A stretch of DNA of 64,000 nt, taken from Paraphoma chrysanthemicola. Its lineage: Eukaryota > Ascomycota > Dothideomycetes > Pleosporales > Phaeosphaeriaceae. Each line of letters opens with the position of its first letter. Position 1 is the first letter of the stretch. The translations under genes and the position numbers were made by a program. Shown in pieces: positions 44,547-56,899 of the stretch. The notes beneath the pieces are model-generated. The model had not been told where the DNA came from. It was given only the letters and a program-made list of their open reading frames with translations, and did not search any database. The DNA lies in NCBI GenBank assembly GCA_020744225.1, contig JAGMWG010000010.1:1364001-1428000 (forward strand), read 5' to 3'.

Positions 44547-47500
44547 ATGGACGCTTTTCTGCACCTACCCAGCAGCGAACGAACGACGGAGAAACGATCT
44601 CGTGTACCTTGGGGAAGGAAAAACATACCCTTGAAGAATTCTACGCTCTTCAATAAAACCAAACACAGCGAAGAATGGCACCGAGGTATCGATGCCACCG
44701 CTGGTGTATTGCACCCCTCCGACCCAAAGTTTCCGTCTAAGTTTCTCCGTAGTCACACGGAGAGCTACCTCGCGAAAAAGAAGAACGCAAACCAAGGAGA
44801 TACAGACATACGACTATCGATTTTGATCTATACTCATGATGCCAAAGATATTGCGGTAGGGGCTGCTGCCCACGCTATAACTGCAAAGAGCCTGAGGGCA
44901 CTGCTGACTACTGAAATGAATGTCATGCAAGGCAGCTATTGGGGACTGGAGAGCTGGCTGCAATGCCTCATTGCTGCTAACGATGGTAATCCGGCTTCAG
45001 TCACCGATCTAGAGGCTCTATGGGCACGCAGGCTTCTCCCATTCGCAAGACACGGGGCGCGCGCAGCAGAATGGTTTTTAGCAGGCATGTGCCAAACACT
45101 AAGAGAAGTGAGCATTCCGAATATGTGTGTGCTACCAGAGTTCTCAATTCTCATGAAGAGAGCCATAGCGGACCATTCGACACAACTCGATGGCTTTCGA
45201 TTGAGGGGTGAATGGGCAGCAGCGTACGAGGCTGTCCAATGGATGCAGGGGCTTGTAAATACTTCCCCACCAAATACGCCTCCGGGGCACCTTCTTCCAG
45301 AGCATATTCTGGCCACTCAATTTCCGATCTGGCGTTTGTGGGCAAATTGGAGACCAAACCCATCACTTCTTCAGCTATTCACACGCATGCTCGAGAGAGG
45401 AAAGGCTTTGCTTTTCGATTTCATGGAGCTCGAAGGACCTAGTCCATTTGGCGATACTTACGGTACCTTGCGAGAAGGATTGGTTGCGCGGTACTCCGGA
45501 GGAAGGTCGCTTCTACGATGGCGAGGACTAATCGTTGAGGTCCCTAATAATACCAAAACAGCACTCGGAACCATTTTGGAAAGGGTGACGAATGGTGTAG
45601 CTGCCATTTCCGCTGCTTCAGGTGCTTCCCAAGCAAGTATGCTTGACCTATTCACGCTCCTTTTCGTCGCTCGGCCCGTATCAGTAAGTCATGCATGTAA
45701 CCAGTCGCGAGACACACACTAACTCGTCATCTCAAACTTCACAGGCAAGCGCCCTAGACTTGTTTGAAGCCACGGTCAAAACGAAACACGGACCTAGCTT
45801 GGATATTTGCAAAATCGTCCGCGAGATTTACGGTGATCGAGAGCAAATTGGTGGCCGCCATGTTCTTGCGATTCAAGATCTCATGGAGGCATGCAAGGAC
45901 GAAAGCTCGGAAGATCTTCGAACCATAATGCTTCGAGGTTGGCTTCGAATTGGTATTGAGAACTGTTTAAAAGACTGCCAACGGGCTGTAAAGAATCAGA
46001 TCGGCCACTCACAACAATGGACTCACCTCGCCTTGGATTACCATAGTTTCTGCTGCTTTCTTAAAGCATCGGAGCATTTTTGGCCCCTAGAGTACCAAAC
46101 CATCAGTACTCCTGCGTCGTGGCCATCTCGCGAGACTATGGAGATGATTGTCGACATTTACAACACTACGAAAACTCAGAAACCAGACAGTCCTGGTACA
46201 TCGGATGAGATGGCTACCGGACACCAGAAATCCCGAAACCCATTTATGGAATGTGTCGAAGCATACTGCATGGATCGATTGTCACTTGGAGAGTCCATGA
46301 CACAATCTGCTCAACGAACCATGGCTAGTATATTGCATGTCTGGGAGAGCACATGCAAGCCTGAGATTGATGTCGGGCGCAGAAAACTAGCGATTCTGAC
46401 TTCAGGGACCGAGGGCATGGATTACATGTTGAGGTGTAGATGTCTTTCGGAGATAGCGACAGGGAAACGGATGCAGCCACCAGGGATTTTAGCGAGACGC
46501 CTTCTCGACATTTTTGAACTTTCGGAGAGGGATTGGCTGAAAGGAATCATAGCCCTGGCCCATACACTTTTGGAGAAAGAGGTATGGTCCCAGTGCTGGA
46601 AGGACCTTCTATACTTGTGGTTGGAACAGTATGAGCGCACCAACAAGAGCATGGTCGATTATTCGCTGCAGGCGATGACTGCAGCAGAGTGGCTGACTTT
46701 CATGAGGTCTCTTGAGGCGCTCTGTGCGGGTTCATCGAGATCTCTCGTACCTTCTGTGCTTCACGCTGCTCAAATTGACTGGACAGCTCAACTAGTACCT
46801 TATACGAGCACCTTGACACGACTTGAACAATATCTTGGGCAAGACAGGGGACCCATACAACGTCTCCTCTTGCAGAACGGGAACAAGAGTTCGTTGACTA
46901 TCCTTAGCTGCCTGAAGGAAGCTGTGAACACTAAGGCGGAGCTACTCATGCACAAGATTGTCGGTTTGCTCTCCCATGAGACTGAAAATCATGGAGCAGT
47001 CGGAGAATGCTTGATTCACCTCTCCAAAGGAACGCCAGGAGCTATTCAGGCATGTTTGAGGGTCTGGGATATGAAGCATGGTAAGCTGGATATTCCAAAT
47101 TCAGTCGACAGTCTAACCACGGAAGACTGTTTCGAGTTCTCCACTGAGGCTGCCGGTTCAACTTCAGCAATAGATGGGACGTCTTCCGAAGGCTGTATGG
47201 CAGTAAGAAGAGGTACGCAAGATCTGATTGAAGCTGCGACGGTCTCATCGCGAGATATCTCTTTGGCTGTCGTAGAAGTTGTGGTTGCTGGGTGGACACA
47301 GGGCGACGCCATGAATGAACGCGACAAACAAGCTATAGCATCAGTTGCCAATATCCTTGGACTTCGCTTCGATGATCCAAAATGTGCTTCATGGAAGTCA
47401 AAGCTGATGAAGGCAACTGCATTCTGGGAAAAGATTGAAGCTGAGTTAATAACAGAAGCCATACGCCTGGAGAGGCTTCAGAAAGCGCTCAAGGCAAAAG

Positions 47501-48873
47501 ACCCACAGGGCACTACTCGGCTGCTACAGGAGCTTGGAATTTCGAATGGCAGCTTGTTGGACGACGAGATCGCGAACCTGCCTGCAGGTGTCGTTGATTC
47601 TGTTGAGAAAGTAGGCGATATAGAGATTGAGATAACTTTCCCGATATCAGCTATCACGCAGTTGCAAAGGAAGGCCATGGGCATTCCAACAGCCACTAAA
47701 AGCCTTTTATTAAGGATCTCAAAGCCCAACCTCGAAGGAGAAGCAATATCCTTCTGTGTTCATTTCGATGACGAGAAAGGACTCGATGATATTCAGCATA
47801 CGGTGTGGATATGTTCAGACGACTCTCGACCACCCCACAAGGACTTTTGCGCCACCCAACAAACTGTCTTTGTATGGCAGCTACAACGTTTCATCTATGA
47901 ACAACTTCGAACAAGGAGTATGCGTATTGTCGACTTGCATCGAGTTGTAAAGAAGAGATTAGAGGAGATGGGTCACTTCTGCATTTCGTGTGGCTCCTCA
48001 CACAACGCAAGTAATGCTCGACTTCGACGAGCGACTCCATGCAGCATACCTTCATGCGCGAGACTTTGGTATGAGCTTCCGCTCGAAGTCCGTATACCAG
48101 AGATCAAGACCGATACATTTGCCGTGGATGCTATGTTGACGTCTGTATATGCCGCAGCTGTGTCGGGAAGACCTGAACTGCTGCCAGGTTGTCCGATACG
48201 TGGAGCAGAGGCTGTGAAGGCAACTCTGAATGCTCTACCAAGCCTCATCGTCGTGAGCCATGCCGTCAATATATCATTGGTCCTGAGGTCTTACCACAAA
48301 GACGCCGAGAAGCTGATATCGTGGGCTTGCGTGCAACACCGGGGTTATTTGGCTACAGCAACTGGTTTAAGCAAAATTCCTTCACTGCCCGTCGGTACTC
48401 ATCAGTTTGTCCTTGCCAATGCAAGTCCAACGCTGGAGCGAAATTTCCTTACCAAGCTCCCACAGCTTAATCCAAAAACTATGGTGTTATTCCACGGAAC
48501 GACTTTTGACCGCCTTCCCGCTATTCTTGCACAGGGGTTAAAGGTGTGCTCGGGAACGTCTCTGCAGAAGACGGGGGCAGCCCACGGTAAAGGCATATAT
48601 CTCGCCGAAGATCCGGCGACTTCATTGACGTACTCCTCAAGCCAGATCAGTTGGCGTAATAGCGGACTCACAAACACGAGGCTGTTGTTGGGCTGTGAAG
48701 TGATTGGCACCGGAAGAAGTGTAAGCCCAGGGATTCATGTTGTTACAGACACAGCAAGCGTCATGGTAAGGTATGTTTTCTTCTTGACCAGTAGTGCCAG
48801 TGCCCCGATCGCAAATCACATTGTGCCGGCAATGGGAAGTGGGATGAGTGCGCTGAGGACGGGGGTTTTGTGA
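44547..48873 (+). CDS. Large PARP-catalytic-domain protein (mono-ADP-ribosyltransferase type)
   Basis: Two exons, 44547-45683 and 45745-48873, 1421 residues; the 61-nt intron (GTAAGT...CACAG) falls in phase 0 between RPVS and QASALDLFE-type sequence. Start is MDAFLHLPSSERTTEK, the first ATG. The N-terminal ~950 residues are helical and unrecognised. About 1000-1120 (IEIEITFPISAITQLQ, then VHFDDEKGLDDIQH) could be an RWD/UBC-like fold. A cysteine cluster GHFCISCGS...ATPCSIPSCARLWYELP (about 1124-1155) resembles the zinc-like segment before the PARP domain in PARP6/8-type proteins. The PARP domain (about 1285-1400) has LFHGT, HGKGIYLAEDPATSLTYS and, where PARP1 has its catalytic Glu, GIHVVTDTASV with Ile. 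An H-Y-I triad predicts mono- rather than poly-ADP-ribosylation from NAD+. Exact C-terminal end may be altered by an unseen intron near 48770. Confidence 0.88.
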
Positions 48874-49026
48874 CGCGTGCGAAAGGTCTCCATGGAGCTA
48901 GACTGCACAGCGATTGTGCCTGAATGGTCCCGACTTCATGATAACCTCTGATGTTGTATAATTACTATTTCGGGGTGTGATTGCAAATGAAATCTAGGGT
49001 ATTTTCAGGTGTTGAAACACTTTGCT

Positions 49027-50133
49027 TCAGAAGAGCAAGTCTGCGTATTCGCCCAAAGCCCCATCCTTGCCCCCATCGAAGTATTCATGCATGCCATCCA
49101 TTTCCGCAAATTTTTGCGCTACTTCCAAGCCACGCTGTCTCTCGGACTCGATGACATTCCAATCCCAATGTTCCGCTTGAACGGGCTTTGGCAGCACGCT
49201 GTTCGGCTCGCCACCAGCATCGTCGCTTGCCTTTGCCTTCTTATGGAACACCCAGCCCTCCGGCTTTACAGGTACCATTTCGGCATCAAGCAGCACTTGC
49301 TCTGGAGGGACAGTTATTCTGCCACGTTTAACGACATATTTGGCTATCGCCGTCGCATACACAGCGCCCATCAACTTCTCACGATCTACAGCCTCGCGTG
49401 GCTCCGATATGGGCTTGCGCCAGGGCTGCAATGTCCATATTCCTGGTCTGGCGACCCCAGGCTTCACGAGATGCGTAACAAGATAGAACCATTTGCGATC
49501 CCAGCACAGGATACGGGTCCACATCTCATACTTTGTGTAGGGCAGAATCTCGCGCTTGAACAAGCAGCTAATGCCGCCTAGCGCAATCAAATGCCTGCCT
49601 CTGCTGCCGTCTGTGGCACCCACGGCTCCGGCAACCGCCGTCTTCTTAGCGCCGTACAAGCGGCTGTTCTTCTTAATGCCATTGCGGATGATTGCTGTAA
49701 ACAAGTGCGTGCGTGATATGTCCATGTCAGAGAAGTATGTGCTGTTAGACTTGTGAAGATTATAGTCAGTCTCGAGGAGAGGCGCACGAGTCGAGGTGAC
49801 CACGGGCTGGAATAGCGCATGCGGCGGTATCGGAGTGGGTTGTAGGTAGACATGGTAGACAAGAGCGCGAAAGAATCGAAGCTGCACACCCGTTAGATCA
49901 ACGTCACTCTGAGCTCCGGGTCAAGACTGCCAGAAACTTACATGCCATATAAAGGGCAGATTCTTCACGTTCAGCAATGCCAGCAGGATCGCAGCTATCC
50001 TCCACAGGCCACCAGGGGTATTATAACCTGTCCATCTCTCCAAGAACGCGAGCAAGCTTGTTCGAAGCGTGGGCTGCGACAAAAAAGCTGCAGCAGCAGC
50101 AACAACGCTGACAGCATGGGCCATTTTTACCAT
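49027..50133 (-). CDS. 4HBT_2 thioesterase-like membrane-anchored protein (THEM6-like)
   Basis: Two exons on the minus strand, 50133-49942 and 49881-49027, 348 residues. The 60-nt intron (GTAAGT...TGCAG) joins KNLPFIWH to LRFFRALVYHVYL. The start MVKMAHAVSVVAAAAAF begins a hydrophobic N-terminal segment; GGLWRIAAILLALLNVKNLP is a second, so the protein is probably membrane-anchored. The hotdog-type domain begins PVVTSTRAPLLETDYNLH and KSNSTYFSDMDISRTHLF, the signature of fungal THEM6-like 4HBT_2 proteins, followed by LGGISCLFKREILPYTKYEM and WFYLVTHLVKPG. Members hydrolyse or are thought to hydrolyse acyl-CoA thioesters; activity of this clade is largely untested. The C-terminal 120 residues are polar. 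Its 3' end faces that of the PARP gene 153 bp away. Confidence 0.9.
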
Positions 50134-50415
50134 AACAAGACGAAAGCTCTTCGCGACATGAAAGAGCGACAGTAAGGAAATCGAACTGACGGCAGGGGCG
50201 AAACAGAAGTTCAGAAAAGGCTCAATTTTGTCGGTCGCATCAGCAGCTTTGCCAGACCAACAGCAAGCCGAGGCTCGGAGTGTGCTAACTCCGAAAGAAC
50301 ACGCTAAAGCGCACGGGACAATCGAGTAACCAGCGTTGATGACGAGATGTAACCATGAGGAAGCACAGTTGTGCAACGGGGTATCATTAGGCTACATTGT
50401 GAATTAATGATCTGC

Positions 50416-52485
50416 TCATTTCTTTTTCTTCGTCTTGTCCAAAACATCCACCCACGTTCGGTGAACGCCACGCTTTTCCAGCGCTTTGATGATGGCATCT
50501 TTCTGGGGGCCTTGAACCATCACTTCCATGACAGGGTTCTTTGGACTAGAGCCTTGAAGTTTGTCGACGCTGGTGCTGCCGGCACAAGTCTTCCTCAACT
50601 CATCAGCAAATGGCTGAGGCGCGATGTAGTATGGCTCCAAGCCATGCACTTTGGAAACAGTTTTGTTGCCACTGCGCGTTTCCAGAGTGATCTGAATCTT
50701 GGGTGGTGGCCCTGCCCTCGGCTTCGCATCGGCCACGGCGGCGTCGTTGCGAAGAACGGCGTGGAAGGGCGACGATGCAGCAACCATCCGCTCCGCCAAC
50801 GCGTCTCGCGGTATGGATCCGGATGACAGTGCAGCATTGTCCGCCGCTGAAGTGCCAAGGAGTGCGTCTGCGATTTGGGGATTAACACTCACGAGACGCT
50901 TATTCTTGGGATCAATCAGCTTCTCTGCCTCGACATATGCGAGGAGGAGCTGCTTCAACTCTGCCGGCGTGTACAGGCCGCGTGGGTCGGCCTTGGAGGC
51001 GTGCAGTATAGGAGCTAGCTTCTCCTTTGGGCGCAACAGCGACACGAGTTTGAGCTTCTGACCGACAGATGATTCGGCAGTAGTCGGGGCCGATGACCTA
51101 CCGGTTGCATTCGCTGCCCCTGGAGAGTCCTTCTTTGGCAGTCGATACGGTACAAAAGCCGCAATCTGTCGGTCATGGAAATCGATGTCAAGTATGACGA
51201 CCTCGTTCCCATCCCGATCCTTGCATTTGGCAATCTGCTGCTTGTCGAGATGTCTGATGAATTTTCTGATGTTTTTGAAACTTGACTTCTTGATTTGAAG
51301 GGACGCGGCTCGCGCGGGTGTGTATGCCGGCAGGTAGGGCTGGACCAACTGGGACATGACATGCGACTGCGATAGGGGGAAGTCGAGGCCGTAGCTGGGC
51401 TGGTCTTTGTTCTGTTGCATGTGTTGTCGGACACCGTAAAGAAAGGCGTTCTTGAAAGCATCGTCGATTTCTGCACAGTATCAGCCAGGTCCACATGAAA
51501 CACCCAGGCAACCCACCTTTCGTTGTCAGCTCCTTCTCGTCAACGATCTCGACGAAGTCGTGATTCGACGGCGCGTCTTCGCCCTCGACCTCTTGTGCTC
51601 GTTCCGCGTCAGACCGCTCGGCAAGACGGTTGTCAAGTGCTATGCCACCTTCCTGATGGTCCAGGTCTACAGTGGCAGTGTGTTCTGCGAGACTGGCGTC
51701 GTCCTCGCGCTCGTCGCCCCAGGCAGGGAGAATCTCTGGGGGCTCGCCACCAGGCTTACTACTTGAGCTCCACGACCACAGCTCGTCGCCAGCCCAGTGG
51801 AATATCGACACGGCCTGACCCTTCACGCCCTGCACTTTGTCCAGCGCGCTTACGTCGATCTCGCAGGAGCCGACTGCCATGGGCACCGTGGGCGCCTCGA
51901 GGCTCGCAACGGCCACGATTGCGCCCTTGGTGGCTTTCTTGGGGAACGGCGGGCCGCGCTGCAGACCGGGCGTCATGAGGTCTGCGCCGGCTTGAAGCTT
52001 CTCGACGACGACGAGGGGCGTGTAGAGCAGGGGGACTATGCGCGGGTTGTGCCACAGCGTGTAGACGGTCGGATACATCTTGTCGAAGGCCTTGACCCAC
52101 AGGATGCGCTGCTCGCCGGCGGTGCCCTCGTGGCTGCCGACGTAGACAGTGCCCGACACCTGCTTGAGGTCCGGCCCCGCGGTGGTGGTGAAGCGCGCCG
52201 AGAGGGCATTGTCGGGCAGGAGCGCCCGGCGCAGCGCAGTGAGGCCCGCGGTGGTCGAGGAAGCTGGCTGGTGGTCGCCACCGCCTGCAACTGCATCTGC
52301 GGCCGCACAAGGGCTGGCGTCTACGGGCACTTCAAGGCCAAAGTCTGCGATGATCTGGTCTGCCGTGCGGCGCCTGTCGCTCGACTTGAGCGGCGCCAGC
52401 GGCTTGATCTGCCCTTCTTAGCATCTGCCTAGCATGGTAGCGGCATGTCAGCGGGGCCACGAACATTGGGCTTCTTCTTGAACAT
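50416..52485 (-). CDS. TMA64: Translation factor Tma64/eIF2D (ligatin family)
   Basis: Three exons on the minus strand, 52485-52465, 52408-51517 and 51470-50416, 655 residues. Exon 1 is only 21 nt (MFKKKPN) and its intron has a rare GTTCGT donor; splicing yields MFKKKPN-IKPLAPLKSS, the conserved eIF2D start. Intron 2 (46 nt) joins DEKELTTK to EIDDAFKNAFLYGV. The N-terminal DUF1947-PUA region reads LRRALLPDNALSARFTTT, YVGSHEGTAGEQRILWVKAF and PLLYTPLVVVEKLQAGADLM, with GSCEIDVSALDKVQG at the PUA core. The SWIB/MDM2-like and SUI1 domains follow: KKSSFKNIRKFIRHLDKQQI, LYTPAELKQLLLAYVEAEKL, and KIQITLETRSGNKTVSKVHG with the C-terminal VMEVMVQGPQKDAIIKALEKRG. eIF2D releases deacylated tRNA from post-termination 40S subunits and can deliver initiator tRNA. 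Confidence 0.96.
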
Positions 52486-53658
52486 GCTGGCCGAGGACGA
52501 GCGCCGGGTGTGTTGGTCGCAGCCAGCGTCGAGTCGTTGACGTCTGGCGTCGCGCCCCCCAACTTTATGTCGACGCGGGGTGTCGATGACTTCAGCGGGG
52601 CTGCTACCCACTTTCGCGCTAGCACACGTCGACAGGCTGCCACTCCCGTCCAGGGATGCGGTGAGTCGAGCTCGCTCATGGTGAGTACTTCGGCATCGTC
52701 GCCATCAGCAGCAGTATACCAACATTGCAAACGTGCACGACACAGTTGGACACGGTGGACCACGACGCCGTGCACCAGTAGCACAGGCACGTCGCCGCTT
52801 GCGGCTTGCGGAAAGAAAGCACGTGCAGCGACGCAAGCCTTGACATGGCCCTCTTCGCTCTTCGTGTCAAAACTCATGCCATGCCATGCCATGCGATGCA
52901 GCCGCATAACCCCAGATTCCAGTTCTGCGGACGACCCGCGCCGCCGTTGGGTATGTAGTCCCTTTCTTACCGAGACGAAGCCGCGGGCACCCTGCAGACA
53001 TGTGGACATGCAGCGCGGTTCCGACGTTGGGCCAATCGTCAACGTTGCGCATCGGCTTCGCGTCCAGCCTCAGGCACAGTGCACCCGCTGTGGCCGCTGT
53101 GCCTGTCAGACTCTTGTGTCTCGCTCAGCGACAAATTGGCTCCAAACGACGCGCGTTCGTCCAGCTTGACCTGTACATACGCACATGTTCGTCGTCACGG
53201 AGGGGGACGTGAGGCAGTCCAGTCAAGACGTCCTGTGCAGGTTGCCAAACGGGTCGTGGTCCAGGTCTGCCCGTGGCTCCATAACGTCGTTCGAAGGCTG
53301 GTGCGCCACGCCTCGCATCCACCGTGCTACGCCCTGCTTAGGCAAAGTCCCGTCACTGGCGCTGCGTGTGAGTCGTCCCTCGACGCCGCAGCGTGAGCGC
53401 TCTCGCCCGCTGTCCACAACTTGTCATGGCAAAATGCGGAGAAATGGCGGAGGACACGAGAACGCCCAGCGTGCCTGTTTGTCTTCGTACTTGCTCTGCA
53501 TCTACTCTTTCTTCCTCACCACCTCTCCCCATGACTTCTTTTGCTCGTTCCGACCTGCCATGGTCAAAGTGTTGAGCCTCGATACTGAGCTTTTCTTGAC
53601 GTGACATCACTCACCACACCTCGGCACGAGCATCCGGACCCTCGAAAATTCTGTCAAC
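52486..53658. promoter_or_regulatory. GC-rich divergent intergenic region
   Basis: 1.17 kb between eIF2D (-) and the membrane-protein gene (+). High GC content produces ORFs of 140-236 codons on both strands (for example 52510-53169 plus, 52332-53042 minus), but they overlap each other and the eIF2D exon and show no domains. A short (CCATG)n run lies at 52875-52899. Confidence 0.45.
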
Positions 53659-54965
53659 ATGAGTCCCGTACCCAGTTCGAATGGGTGGACGCGTGGGAAG
53701 GTGGTCGAGAAACCTGTAGATCCCACTGAACTGGTCCTCGAGGCCTGGGCGCAGGGCCTTCTCGTTGGATCCTTGGTCATACTGTCCTTCATCACGCTGG
53801 CCAACATGCGGCGTGGCGTACTATTGCACAAAGTAGGCTTACAACACAAATCTTAGACGTGGTCGTCTCACTGACTTCATCTCAGCTCATTCTGCTCGAG
53901 CTTGTTCTCGGCCTGTGGCAGGGTTTCTGGTTGTTCTTCAGGTCCCCAATCCACGCCTGGTGGCTGTCCGTGGCCGCCATATTCCTCAACGCTTCGTGGT
54001 CGTTACATAATGTCATCGCCTGGATGAAGATTAAGCCCTTCCTTACCAAACCGGCCAGCCACTTCTTCATCGGCACCGTCATCCTAGCGCAACCTTACTG
54101 GGTCCTAGAGATATACGCCAACTTTGCCTACTTCCACGGTGTGAACAAGCTTTTCCTTAGGACGCGTCCATGGGAAGCGCTTTGCCGTGACCCCTGGTGG
54201 ATCTTCACCACCATCTTCCTCTTTTGGGTTATCAAAACCCAGTATGAGATTACTCTCAAGGAAATCATCCGCATCTCTCCGCGCTTCGGCATCATGTTGC
54301 TTGCCATGGTTCTGAGCATTGTCTTCATTGTCCTTGATATCTTGACCGTCACTGGTGCCCTCAGACTGCCTGGACCGATCGGGATAAACCCATTCTGGAA
54401 ATTTGCTTTTGTCTTCAAGTGCTTGACAGATGCTGTGGTGCTGGACGATTTCAAGATGGCCCTGGATCGACTGAGAGCCTTCAAAATCAGCAGGCTTGGC
54501 AGTTTCTCTGGTGATATGAGCGACAGCCGTAGCCGCAATGACGGCAATCTTGTCGCTACTTGGGAGGAGATGGAACGCGAGGCAAATACTCTGCAACAGG
54601 CACGCAGTCCGGATGGAGATTACATTCACTCCAGCAACTTTCCTTTCAAACCAAGAAGGGCACGTCGTGCACACAAAGATTCCGTCATTTCTCCCGATAA
54701 TGGCTACATGCGCGACTCCAACGCGGGACTTGATCCTGAAGACATTGTTTCGAGCGCCTTGGAGGAGCGGCCGATGCGTATGAAGGAGTACGCCCCCGTA
54801 CAAAAGAAGCACCAGCGTCACTTCTTCGATAATCCAGACGCACAAGAGTCGGACGACATGATTGCGGAAAGCGACTATGCTGAGGCCCTCCGAGAAGTTA
54901 CGCGTGATAGTGGGTCGACAAATCGAAGGCCAAGTGGTTCGCCTCGCCAACCCGGCGTCGGCTAA
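53659..54965 (+). CDS. Multi-pass membrane protein, unknown family
   Basis: Two exons, 53659-53832 and 53886-54965, 417 residues. The 53-nt intron (GTAGGC...CTCAG) is phase 0 and joins RRGVLLHK to LILLELVLGLWQGFWLFF. About six to seven hydrophobic helices are visible: GLLVGSLVILSFITLA, LILLELVLGLWQGFWLFF, WWLSVAAIFLNASWSL, FFIGTVILAQPYWVLEIYA, WIFTTIFLFWVI and GIMLLAMVLSIVFIVLDIL. The arrangement recalls seven-helix fungal membrane proteins with aromatic-rich helices. The C-terminal ~190 residues are cytosolic-type, with a Ser/Arg stretch (DMSDSRSRNDGN), dibasic patches KPRRARRAHK and acidic segments. No transporter or receptor signature is recognised. It is the last gene before the AT-rich block, its stop lying about 550 bp from the composition border. 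Confidence 0.82.
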
Positions 54966-55500
54966 AAGATTCACCACTTTTGGTGTGGTATGTAATGAAT
55001 TCAAGACAAAAAGACTCGACCCAAGACCCATGTACAGATGTAATTCATACCGGGCAGGGCTCGAGAATTCGAAGAGTCCCAACACTACTCAGCTGCTTCG
55101 ACGGGACTGGCTCTCGTGCCCATGAAGGCCGTCACCCTGTGGCGGCGCCTTGGGACGGCAAGAATGGCAGATGAGACGCTTGATTGAGCTTCTCCGGTCT
55201 GCTATTCCGAGCTCTTAGCGTTGCGAAACAGACATGAGCGTCATTCGAGGCATGTTGTGGGTTGGAATGTAGTGTAGAACGAGGCTTGTGTTATCAACAA
55301 CATCTCAATCGGTATCGAGATGCAGTGCCAGGATCTGAGGATAGCTTGAATGCAACCCATCGCAACAGAAGGCATGCAGGTCTATCTTGGAACGATACGT
55401 TGCTTCAGGTGATACGTGCGCTCACTGGGCAGAGATTAGTGGGGGCAGAGTAGTTGCCTTTTCCTAGTCTACTCGAAGTCTTCGAAACCGCAGTAACATT
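54966..55500. other. Spacer between last gene and AT-rich block
   Basis: Normal base composition, no supported ORF. Composition collapses to very AT-rich within roughly 55490-55560. Confidence 0.5.
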
Positions 55501-55750
55501 CCCCCACGTAGTGTGTAGCTAGTATTAACTAATAGACAAGACTTAGCGCAATCTAAATCGACTCTACTTCGTCTACTAAGGTTAGTACCTTATCTTCTAG
55601 TTTTTTATTATTACTATTATACTAATTAATAAGTATATAACTTAGTAGTAAGATATTCTAAATAGTCTTTATTATAGGTATATTATCTCTAGTTCTTATT
55701 TTAATATTATTAACGTTATTACTATTTTTTTTTTCTATTTTTACTTTTAC

Positions 55751-55914
55751 TTATTAAGAAGTAAAAATTACTAGTAACTAGTAATATACTAGTTAAAAGA
55801 GAATATAAAGAGTAGATTACCTAATAACTAATTATTAAGAAGAAGTAAAGGTTACTAATAACTAGTAATATACTAGCTAAAAGAGAATATAAAGAGTATA
55901 TTACCTAATAGGTA
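55751..55914. repeat. Tandem duplication, unit about 81 bp
   Basis: Two adjacent copies, beginning ttattaagaa at 55751 and 55832, share long identical runs such as actagtaatatactag and aaaagagaatataaagagta, and both end attacctaata. It lies in the likely 3' LTR/UTR end of the copia element. Confidence 0.8.
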
Positions 55915-56899
55915 ATAAAAGATAAGAGTAAGTATATAAAAAAGTAGATAGTAGATAGTATTTTATATTCTAGGTACAGATAAAAGAGAGAGATCTCTTC
56001 TTACTATATACTTTAGTTTCTAAGCTTAGTAAGCTATACTATAGTATAAAATTAATTCTAAAAACTATTACTTTTTATTCTAATAGAAATAAAATATAAA
56101 TCTCTTATACAAAGTATATATTTTAGTCTAATTTTAGACTATAGTTAATACTAAATTCTACTTATACTAAAATTTATATAGTCTTAAAGTATATAAGATA
56201 AAACTCTTATAGTAGTAGTAATTTTAGATAGCTTATAAAAGATTTAAGTAATAAATCTTTATATACTCTCTTAAGCTATTTTAAAATTATAAAGAAATAA
56301 GTATTTTTATTCTTTTTTATTTATAGTCTTTTTATAAGACTATTATAATAATAATTATAATAGTATACTATTTATTATTATTATAGTAATCTCTAGGTAA
56401 AGCTACCTAATAATTAATAAAATTAATTATTATAGTAGTACGTTAATAGTCTAGTATAAAAACGTCTTATTATATAGATAATTAACTAGCTTTTCTAAAA
56501 GATCTAGGTTCTAGACTTTTTAATAAGTATATATAATACCTAGTATAATAAATAGTAAAAAGAGTAAATTAGAGATAGTTATAATAACTACTCTAAATAT
56601 AATAAGAAATAGTTTGTTGTAAACTACTTATTTAAAAGAACTTAAAAGTTAAATTTTAGAGTCTATAATATAACTTAGTAATAACAATAATTATAATAAT
56701 AATAATTAATTATTACTAATTATATTATACTACTTATTATAGACTATTATAGTATAGTCTAATTATAATAATAATAGAAATTATAATAAGAATTATAATA
56801 CGAATTATAATAAGACTTCTTATTCTTCTTACTTATTATTATTATATAAGTAGATTTTTAAGATCTTCTAGTTTTATCTAAATTTATTTAACTAATAAA

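Noticed and set aside
52510..53169. 219-codon plus-strand ORF opposite a 236-codon minus-strand ORF
   Set aside because: Both are GC-driven, overlap each other, and the minus one runs across the eIF2D first intron in a frame that eIF2D partly uses; neither has domains.
54105..55085. 326-codon minus-strand ORF
   Set aside because: Lies opposite the membrane-protein exon, whose helices are clearly coding on the plus strand; this is an antisense shadow.
55500..56870. Explicit LTR pair for the copia element
   Set aside because: No segment here could be matched by eye to 63300-64000, and the 5' LTR probably lies beyond the window, so LTR limits are not given.
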